Assembly: GCA_023078555.1 (NCBI GenBank)
Contig: CM041198.1
Span: 5,770,924 to 5,834,923 of the forward strand
Length of the DNA: 64,000 bases
DNA from: Ulva prolifera
Lineage: Eukaryota; Chlorophyta; Ulvophyceae; Ulvales; Ulvaceae
Direction of reading: 5' to 3'
Shown here piece after piece: positions 57,039-64,000 of the stretch. The translations under genes were made by a program, and so were the position numbers. Below the pieces are notes generated by a model. That model was given only the letters and a program-made list of their open reading frames with translations, had not been told where the DNA came from and ran no database searches. Position 1 is the stretch's first letter, and each line of letters starts with the position of its first letter.

Positions 57039-58235
57039 ATGATGAAGGTCAGTGTTATGTTGGCTGCCCTTGTGGCCACCCTGGGTATGTCTGGGCTCTC
57101 CAGCGCCCGGATACTTGATGGTTCTTCGGGAAGCAGCAGGGAGCTGCAGCAACTGGGATTGTTTACCTTCACCACCTCCGGAAATGGTGCTACAGGAGGT
57201 CGTGTTGGTGATGAGACGTCTGGTGGCTCCACAGCCACAGAAATCGATGCCGATGAAGAAGTTTCTGAATTCTCCGCCCCTGGAGGTGTTCTGACTGAGG
57301 CTGCTGAACCACCCCCACCGCCACCCCCAGAGGCTGATGCCCCACCGCCACCCCCAGAGGACGATTCCCCACCGCCACCCCCAGAGGCTGATGCCCCGCC
57401 GCCACCCCCAGAGGCTGATGCCCCGCCGCCACCCCCAGAGGACGATTCCCCACCGCCACCCCCAGAGGCTGATGCCCCGCCGCCATCCCCAGAGGACGAT
57501 TCCCCACCGCCACCCCCAGAGGCTGATGCCCCACCGCCACCCCCAGAGGACGATTCCCCACCGCCACCCCCAGAGGCTGATGCCCCACCGCCACCCCCAG
57601 AGGCTGATGCCCCGCCGCCACCCCCAGAGGACGATTCCCCACCACCACCCCCAGAGGCTGATGCCCCGCCGCCACCCCCAGAGGACGATTCCCCACCGCC
57701 ACCCCCAGAGGCTGATGCCCCACCGCCACCCCCAGAGGCTGATGCCCCGCCGCCACCCCCAGAGGACGATTCCCCACCACCACCCCCAGAGGCTGATGCC
57801 CCGCCGCCACCCCCAGAGGACGATTCCCCACCGCCACCCCCAGAGGCTGATGCCCCACCGCCACCCCCAGAGGCTGATGCCCCGCCGCCACCCCCAGAAA
57901 ACGAGACTCCCGCACCTCTCCCACCAGGCGACATCACCCCACAGCCAGATAACACCACACCCCCGGGACAGGCACCACCCATTATTCAGGATATTTTCGA
58001 CAGAAATCCACGGGGTCCAAGGTTCGGGTTCCAGCAGTGTGGAACCACTGGTGCAGCATGCTGCATCACAAAGTTGCCATTCGCTGATGATGCATTGGCT
58101 TTCTGCTTTGGCCCACGGGTGTGCGAAACCGAAACCACCTACCCACGTTGCTCTGCGCCAACTCCTGGTGCGACATGCGGGGTTGGTGGTCAACCTGGCC
58201 TCAGGATTGGACAGTCCTGCAACTTCCCATTCTGA
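57039..58235 (+). CDS. Secreted Pro-rich protein with 8-Cys C-terminal domain, paralogue 2
   Basis: 398 residues. Signal peptide at 1-23 (MMKVSVMLAALVATLGMSG then LSSA), Ser/Thr/Gly linker, then 22 nine-residue units (PPPPPEADA or PPPPPEDDS) over residues about 90-290, then the 8-Cys domain C-x6-CC-x13-C-x5-C-x8-C-x8-C-x13-C ending CNFPF. Secreted, wall/matrix type by inference. The repeat block is much longer than in paralogue 1 (34526-35350), which explains most of the size difference. The 5' flank ACTGGTGTGCAGGTT and the Cys domain are conserved. TGTAA at 58314, 79 nt past the stop, is a good poly(A) signal. Long antisense frames over the repeat are shadows. Confidence 0.87.
   Translation: MMKVSVMLAALVATLGMSGLSSARILDGSSGSSRELQQLGLFTFTTSGNGATGGRVGDETSGGSTATEIDADEEVSEFSAPGGVLTEAAEPPPPPPPEADAPPPPPEDDSPPPPPEADAPPPPPEADAPPPPPEDDSPPPPPEADAPPPSPEDDSPPPPPEADAPPPPPEDDSPPPPPEADAPPPPPEADAPPPPPEDDSPPPPPEADAPPPPPEDDSPPPPPEADAPPPPPEADAPPPPPEDDSPPPPPEADAPPPPPEDDSPPPPPEADAPPPPPEADAPPPPPENETPAPLPPGDITPQPDNTTPPGQAPPIIQDIFDRNPRGPRFGFQQCGTTGAACCITKLPFADDALAFCFGPRVCETETTYPRCSAPTPGATCGVGGQPGLRIGQSCNFPF
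57313..57900. repeat. 27-bp coding repeat with 135-bp higher order
   Basis: Twenty-two 27-bp units of two types (A = EADA, D = EDDS). The order A-D-A-D-A recurs three times in units 6-20, a 135-bp super-unit, indicating recent block amplification. Confidence 0.85.
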
Positions 58236-58313
58236 AGTGGTGATACGTTGTGAACACATGCAGTGATATCAATGTCAGTGCGAATGCCCATGTGTGTCTC
58301 ATCGAATGGTTTA

Positions 58314-58318
58314 TGTAA
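58314..58318 (+). terminator. Probable poly(A) signal TGTAA
   Basis: TGTAA in TTTATGTAATTG, 79 nt after the stop of Pro-rich paralogue 2. The motif is the green-algal poly(A) signal. Confidence 0.5.
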
Positions 58319-59163
58319 TTGTCTTTGAAAACTGTGTTGTTCAACCATCTGTCTGAAGGAAATATAATATTGCCGATGCCACGAGTGAAGCAGTCCCCCT
58401 CAGGTAGAGGCATCTTGTCATCTCTGTGTCCCGCCGGATAAGCGAGCTCTCTCCCAGCTTATGCTATGTGAAGGTGATCTTCACACATTGTCGAAATATA
58501 ATGTTCTTTAGCTAGGTATCTATGTAATCAAGGAACAATCCATCTCATCCTGATGATTTATGATGCGTACATGTTAACATTGCCATGTATCTTTCTTAGT
58601 CCACAACCGTGACCGTCGGTTGCTATGCAACGGGACGTTGCACAGCAACCTCGCTCTATTTCTCTCCACTTAGCCAGGCCAGGATATTGTAAAATATCCC
58701 CCAGCTGGGGGAATGTCAACAAGCTCGACTGTAACTTAAGCATAAATAAGCAAGGTGCTCTTGACCAAACAAGTTTTGCTCGTTCATGTCAGCGATAAGG
58801 CAAGCTAAATGACTGTTGTGCCACGGTGGTGACACCTCGCTGCCACCACGAAATGCGGCTACAAACTATTACCCATGGTGACCACTGGTCGCACACTCAT
58901 CAGTGCATGAAAAGAAGAATCAGCATGACCCGCCTCCCTCCAACTCCCCACAAACCTGCCCTGCATCCACTGATAGTGGTGGCATTGATGCTTCTGGTTG
59001 TGTTGTCACGGCGACACGACCTGCCTCCCTCCCCCCCTTGCACGCGCTGGAATCAGCCTCCAGATGGAAGTATGCAGGTTCTCTTGCCCGGAGAACTGCA
59101 TCAGCCGCGTGCGCGACATCTGCGGTGCACCCTACCTGTCCGACCGTCTCGCTGAAACAGGGG
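58319..59163. other. Intergenic region with small hairpins
   Basis: No gene. Hairpins: GGTTGCTATGCAACG pairing with CGTTGCACAGCAACC (about 58617-58650), and the palindrome TCCCCCAGCTGGGGGA (about 58697-58712). From about 58920 it aligns with copy A 38080 onward. Confidence 0.5.
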
Positions 59164-59473
59164 CGTCACTCATACAAGGGTGTCGCGCTGCACAGACAAG
59201 ATCTGCTCGTCACCGCCCCCTTGCTCACGCAACACCTCGCGATACCGGTCCACCGCGCGGTCTAGCTGCGCGCTGTCCTTCGACTCAAAGCTGATCACGA
59301 CCACGTGGCCGTGTTCCGCCAACTCGCCCGCCGGGGTAGCTCCCTGTCGCATCGTCTGGGATTTTGCCGGCGACCGCCACGAACACCGGCGCGATGCTCG
59401 CCTCGTCCCCGGACTGCACCTTGATCAGCCTGCAGACCGCCACCTGTCAGCCCCTCTTTCGATGTAGGGTCAC

Positions 59474-59660
59474 ATGTACTTACAAAGGACGGGGGCCGGG
59501 CATGGCACCAGTTCTCGGAATCGTTTGTCAAACCTATTCATTCATTCATGGCACAAGGGCGGGCATGAGCTCGCACCACAGCCATACCAGCGTGCGTATG
59601 TACGTAGTCACAAAGGACAGAGGCCAGGCATGAAGCCAGTTCTTGTGTTCACTCGCAAGC
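59474..59660 (-). mobile_element. LINE-B 3'-end remnants (two)
   Basis: Counterparts of the pair at 38690-38960: CTTACAAAGGACGGGGGCCG and AGTCACAAAGGACAGAGGCC. They predate the segmental duplication. Confidence 0.65.
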
Positions 59661-60089
59661 CCGTGTCCGTATGCATGTGTGTATGTGTGTGTGTGTATGC
59701 ATCCACATCTAGGCATACTCCCTATTATATCTCTGGACGCTGCAGGCACCCGTAGAATGGCCGCCGGCGACTGTTTTGGAGCAGGGACTGCCGCAGCACT
59801 GCCCCTGTAGCATACAGCATTCAGCAATCAAATAGGGCAGCCACCCTGCAATATACGTGCTTCAGTGTCACCTCGATCGCAGTGCCTCCCTGCAATCCGC
59901 CCGGCCGCACCACGGCCGCCTGATGTCAAGACGACCCCCGCGACTCCTCCACGGGCACGACCCCCATGTGGGGGGCGGCAAGACGATTCCGCTGACACAG
60001 GACACTGCGAAGCACAGCACGGTGGATTGCGATGGCACAGATACAGATCCTCACGAGCTTGTGTCGCATGCGCCTGGGATCCCCCACAT

Positions 60090-60090
<1 letters not shown>

Positions 60091-60125
<35 letters not shown>
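60091..60125. repeat. Poly-G tract (35 G)
   Basis: Uninterrupted G run next to the broken exon 6 copy. Copy A at 39517-39530 has only short G runs, so this expanded after duplication or is a sequencing artefact. Confidence 0.85.
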
Positions 60126-60126
<1 letters not shown>

Positions 60127-60143
60127 TTGCGCACCTGTTGCGG

Positions 60144-60393
60144 TATGTATGTATGTAGTTACAAAGGACAGAGGCCGGGCATCGAGCCATCGCCAGGAAT
60201 TCACACGCATATCCACTCACGCAGTCATGGCACTAGGCCGGGTACGAGCACGCACCACAGCTCGGCCGGTGATGCCAGCCAAAGATTGAAGCCCCGCGCG
60301 CACGGAGCACAAGAGCATTCCCCTTGCACAACGCCACACTCAACCGGCGTAGAGCATTCGTCACAAACAGAGCATGGTTCACCTTACCACAGC
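60144..60393 (-). mobile_element. LINE-B 5'-truncated copy (about 250 bp)
   Basis: Tail at left (GTATGTATGTAGTTACAAAG, GACAGAGGCCGGGC), extending into the C-terminal coding region (about 95% like 60434-60680). Confidence 0.85.
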
Positions 60394-60396
60394 CTG

Positions 60397-60433
60397 TATG
60401 TATGTAGTTACAAAGGACAGAGGCCGGGCAGCG
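60397..60433 (-). mobile_element. LINE-B tail micro-copy (37 bp)
   Basis: GTATGTATGTAGTTACAAAG through GCAGCGAGCC, directly abutting the next tail. Either a nested 37-bp insertion or a tail duplication. Confidence 0.7.
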
Positions 60434-62100
60434 AGCCGTATGTATGTAGTTACAAAGGACAGAGGCCGGGAAGCGAGCCGTTGCCAGGAATACACACGCA
60501 AATCCACTCACGCAGTCATGGCACTAGGCCGGGCACGAGCACGTACCACAGCTCGGCCGGTGATGCCAGCCAAAGATTGAAGCCCCGCACGGAGCACAAG
60601 AGCATTCCCCTTGCACAACGCCACACTCAACCGGCGCAGAGCATTCGTCACAAACAAAGCACGGTTCACCTTGCCACACCGAGACGCAACCTCCGCCAGC
60701 CGATTCAAGTGATTCATGGCAGGCCGTCCCAATCAACCATGCGTCTCATGCGACAACGGCACAAAACTATACGCATCAGGGTCGTACAAACGATAAGCAG
60801 TGCGTTTCTGCACGTCCCGCGTCTCCGCAGCACCCCCGTCCTCGCGGGCCGCACGGCCGCAATAGGAACCAGCACAGGGGTTCACAACCGACACATCTCC
60901 TATGCACAAAGGGTCACCCGGCGGCATAAACATGATGTCCCCCAGTTTCTCCTGGGCCACTGCCCTGAACACCTGATCCAGCGCCGTTGCCTGCGCGGCA
61001 GCGGCCTGCTCCCCAGGCCCCGCCGGATCCTGACCACCCGGCGCCGCCGCCGCCGCCGCCAGGGCCGCAGCCCGCGCTGCGTCTGGCGCGTGGCGCCCCA
61101 TCTGGGCGCTGTGTCCAGCATCGGCGTCGGCAGCCGGAGCAGGCGTAGGTGCCGGCGCCTCGTCCGCGCGCGTGGTTGGCAGCGGCAGCGGGGCTGCAAG
61201 CATCGGCGCCGCGGGCAAGGTCGCCCCACGCGAAGGGTCCGCGACCTGGGAGGCGGGCTGGGGTGGAGCAGGGGGGGTCGGGCCCAATGGGCCAGCATGG
61301 ATCTGCCTCGGAGCGGCCGCGAGCCGCGCGCGGACGAACGGCGCTGTGCGCGGGATGCGCGTGGATGCCACACACGCGAGGGACCCGATCTCGCGCCATT
61401 GTTTTTCAACGATATTGTGGCGTGAAGTCCAGGTCCCCGCATTGTGTGTGCAATTCATCGCGTGGTCGAGATCATGCGGCTGTATGAATGTGCCACATTC
61501 GCAGCGCGAGCCGACCGCATTGGGAGGGGCTGGGGACATGCCCAGGAGATACCTGATGCTCAGCATGATTTCCATGTCAGTCATTCGCAGCGCCTGGGAG
61601 AGCAGCAGGGTGCTCGACCAAAGGGTGGCTGCACGGCAAGCACAGCTGCGAAGCCGTGCCAAGTTGCATGCACCCTCGAGCGTGGCGACGTCATGGCTGG
61701 CAAGCAGAGCCGCCCGGCGGCGCAGGGCAACCACCTTAGTGATACGCTGCTGCATACCAGGTAACACCTTGGCGATGGTGTCGCCGCTCGCCGGCCCGGG
61801 CAGCTCCGGATGGAGCTGCTGAGCGACGTTGAGGGCCTGCCAGGTTTCCTGCAAGTGTTGCCCGTGCGGCCCCCGGAACGACTGCATGCACTCGGGGCCT
61901 CCTGCGAATGCCTTTTGGCTCACCGCAGCTGCAGCGAGGTACGCTCCGTCCGCGACCTCCTGCGGCGTGGACATGATGCCCAGGCCTCCGAGGCGCGCTG
62001 GAAGGACGGCTTGTGCGGCCGCACGCAGGTCGTCCCGCGGGACGCGCATGATTACATTCACCGCAGCCAGGACAGACGCCGTATGTATGTATGTATATAT
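60434..62100 (-). mobile_element. LINE-B 5'-truncated copy (about 1.65 kb)
   Basis: Minus-strand LINE fragment with a long ORF2 remnant and a 3' end in CTTTGTAAC plus (ACAT)n. The 5' limit is near 62100 at a GTATGTATGTATGTATATAT tract; GCATGATTACAT recurs at 62047 and 62100. Inserted into the broken exon 6 copy. Confidence 0.8.
60508..62061 (-). pseudogene. LINE-B ORF2 C-terminal fragment (zinc knuckle, C-terminal domain)
   Basis: Post-RT part of a non-LTR retrotransposon polyprotein: a thumb-like segment (LPARLGGLGIMS) to residue about 170, the RT-linked zinc knuckle CECG then HDLDHAMNCTH, an Ala/Pro-rich insert, then a C-terminal domain GDVSVVNPCAGSY, SFVPLSHETHG, ALRRLSVALCKGNAL. A TGA interrupts the frame at 60732-60730 (HG*LGRPAMN), most simply a CGA-to-TGA change, so the copy is dead. 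No catalytic RT motif (YADD type) is present because of 5' truncation. Confidence 0.82.
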
Positions 62101-62396
62101 GCATGATTACATAGCCGTATCCATTTGGACATTGACAACTCCGAAATCCGAGACCAGTATCGGGCGGCGGAGGGCCCGCCGAGGCGCGGCAGCTGCGCAC
62201 GGAGCGGGCCCCACTTTGCGCGCACGAGCTCCGGCACCCCCGGCAGCACAAACATGTCACAACGGTTGCCGACCTGCAGCAGCGGGAAGGGACTCTCCTG
62301 GCCGTCAGGCAGGGTGTACGGCAGCAGCTCGGAACAGCCCTCCGGCACGCGCGCCATCTTCAGGTGGCTCTCCGTGACCTGCACACGCAAACAAGC

Positions 62397-62520
62397 AGTG
62401 GGTCGTCCGGTGTGGCATTCCAGTGGTATAGCGGCCATATCACTGGATTGCCACATCCGGCCCGACGACATCGGAAATTGTCAAACCTTCAGCTTTACAG
62501 TCTAGATGGCAGCCCTGGAC
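62397..62520. mobile_element. hAT-like MITE remnant split by a palindromic element
   Basis: GTGGGTCGTCCGG, then the 45-bp insertion, then TCCGGCCCGACGACAT and GCAGCCCTGGA. Removing the insertion restores the layout of 24964-25065 and of copy A at 39772-39852. Confidence 0.75.
62411..62455. mobile_element. 45-bp palindromic MITE
   Basis: Arms TGTGGCATTCCAGTGGTAT and ATATCACTGGATTGCCACA pair at 17 of 19. Flanked by a 5-bp duplication TCCGG (62406-62410, 62456-62460). Copy A has the single, uninterrupted TCCGG. Confidence 0.9.
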
Positions 62521-63358
62521 ACTTGTGCACGGCGAACTCACCCGTGCACCCATTGGCATGAATGTACGCGCCTGCGGGCCGAGCCACACTCGGCCGGGCG
62601 TGTAAGCCCGAGTCTCGGCGAGAGATGAATATCAGCTGTAATCGCCCGGTACCGTTTGTTTTCCTGAAATGTTGTCCGCGGTCACCTGTGGTCCCCAAAA
62701 TGTGGTGACAAGTCAACTCCACAGCTGCCGCATGTCTTTACCGAGGTGCATCCGGAAAGAGGGGGGTGTGATCTGTGTGTCAGGTGCCCAGCAAGGTGGG
62801 CGGCCCCAGAACAGACCTCGGGACTGACGCCATTGCATGACACAGCGCCGAATCAACTACCAGGCGCTGCACAGGTGGTCCACGCTGGTGGGGCGCGCGT
62901 ACGGTGTCGCCGAAGTAGTCGCGTAGGGCCGCCTCGAAGGCCTGGTGCGTCGCGACCCGGGTGCTCGCGGCGACTGAGACGGCTTCTATTGTGCAGTCGT
63001 CGACGGTCAGCTCCCCCAGTTCTCTGTACAGCACGCAGCACGCTCCACGGCCACAACCGCGACGTACGCGCGGATTGTTCGAGCTGAACGCGCATCGTGA
63101 GGTGCATGCATGTGTTCCATTCAAGGCGGATCCGGTGTGACTGTGCCGGGCATGCGGAGGGATGTCCAATACATGGAAACCAACATGGCTGCGTGGCAGT
63201 GGGGGCTACTTGACGTACTCCCGTTGGACCGCATCTGCTATCCCAACATTCCTCGTCGTCAAGATCTGCGGCAACGCGTGCCGACTTTGACATCAACAGC
63301 AGACGTGCACGCATGCGCGCGGTCACATTTGCAGGTATCGCCAGCTGCAGACACCTGC

Positions 63359-64000
63359 ACCGGTTTTCAGCCAAACTCGGGGTGTTGGAATCTCGCATGG
63401 GGCGTGCGTCACGCGACACCACTCACCACACCGCTACGCCATGCACTCCACGACATCAGTGTTGACAACTGGATTGCAGATTTGCGAAGCACGCAAAAAA
63501 GCTGCTGCAGCATGGTGAATGCCTTCGATTTGTGAGACTGAGTGCACAGCAACTTTCAGCACAGAAATGGTGCACACGCATGTTCGGGCTCAATAGCACA
63601 CGCAGAATAGCTGTTGGAGCTGGTGTGCAAGGATTGAGGCTCAGATTCGAACAGGATATCACTTGAGGTATGTGAAGTGCTGATCGGGCGGATTTTGGTC
63701 GAGCTGCATGTTGGTTATTTGGCCTTGAGGCTGCGAATTTTCACAACAAAACTACAGTGGTAATGTTCTCTGGGGTGTCACAGTGGCCTGCCGCAAACAT
63801 CCTTGCACTGAGAATTGAAAAGGCCAGTTTTTGGGCATATTTGGAGGTGGCCATGGACAGCACCACACATGGATCCCACCTGCCACATAATTTACATCTG
63901 CTACTCCTACAAGTGCCAAGCAAGCCAGCAAGCTGCTGGAATTGGGGGCTGGCATGGCGGCTCGCTCGGCCTCAGTCTGCTGAGTCATGCCAAACCTGGA
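63359..64000. other. Region right of the duplication, nothing recognised
   Basis: No supported gene or repeat. Minus frames at 63456-63662 and 63752-63988 have no domain. Confidence 0.35.

Larger units (their letters stand above)
59164..63100 (-). pseudogene. FAD synthase 3'-end pseudogene (exons 5-7)
   Basis: Partial paralogue of 38383-40383. Exon 5 copy (about 63030-62895): relative to 40324-40368, 45 bp are deleted in frame, removing 15 residues that include the GGVGP ligand-binding loop. Exon 6 copy (about 62370-62160): SHLKMARVPEGCSELLPYTL kept, with four residues inserted (RCDM) after QVGN, and the exon end broken by LINE-B. Exon 7 copy (about 59442-59170): a net 4-bp gain after the GSYP codons shifts the frame; the downstream VVVISFESKDSAQLDRAV is still readable in another frame. 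No exons 1-4 here. Not expected to make enzyme. Confidence 0.87.

Noticed and set aside
56895-58259. Antisense frames of 332-454 codons over the Pro-rich gene
   Set aside because: Shadows of the 27-bp repeat; the sense strand has the signal peptide and the conserved Cys domain.
59857-61425. 522-codon plus-strand frame
   Set aside because: Runs antisense through the pseudogene and LINE-B; no domain, and the opposite strand has recognised LINE motifs.

Overview
The window is nuclear DNA from a eukaryote with a plastid, most likely a green alga. Evidence: many GT-AG introns (exon phases close in every multi-exon gene except one uncertain donor); a plant-type FAD synthase (PAPS-reductase domain followed by a molybdopterin-binding-like domain); a plastid TPR protein with a twin-arginine lumen signal; a plastid DprA-like protein; secreted Pro-rich cell-wall-type proteins; and retroelement 3' ends that stop at TGTAA, the poly(A) signal known from green algae. 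I cannot name the species.

Left half (1-21.7 kb) is gene-dense: an F-box/LRR gene (+, 936-5974), the DprA-like plastid gene (+, 7389-9099), an ARMC8/GID5-like armadillo gene (-, 10318-15913), a GET4 homologue (-, 16832-18485) and an RBM22 spliceosome factor (+, 18891-21668). These are unrelated housekeeping functions: ubiquitin ligase subunits, tail-anchored protein targeting, splicing.

Right half (22-64 kb) is repeat-rich. Its backbone is one old segmental duplication: copy A (about 26.68-40.73 kb) and copy B (about 48.78-63.36 kb) share the same order of non-coding sequence, a secreted Pro-rich/8-Cys protein gene (34526-35350 and 57039-58235), and the 3' end of the FAD synthase gene. The full FAD synthase gene (-, 38383-43253) runs off the right edge of copy A; copy B keeps only three decayed exons. 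A thylakoid-lumen TPR gene (+, 44108-46588) lies between the copies.

After the duplication each copy gained its own mobile elements. Copy A: a Ty1/copia element with identical LTRs but no protease, a 1.6-kb hAT-like element, several LINE tails. Copy B: LINE fragments (one carrying a 1.8-kb TG array), a palindromic MITE, a full MULE with 9-bp target duplication, a LINE-B cluster. Because each copy is often the empty site for insertions in the other, element boundaries and target duplications can be read directly. The most unusual signal is a set of LINE 3'-end insertions as short as 27-74 bp, flanked by 13-19 bp target duplications and ending at TGTAA.
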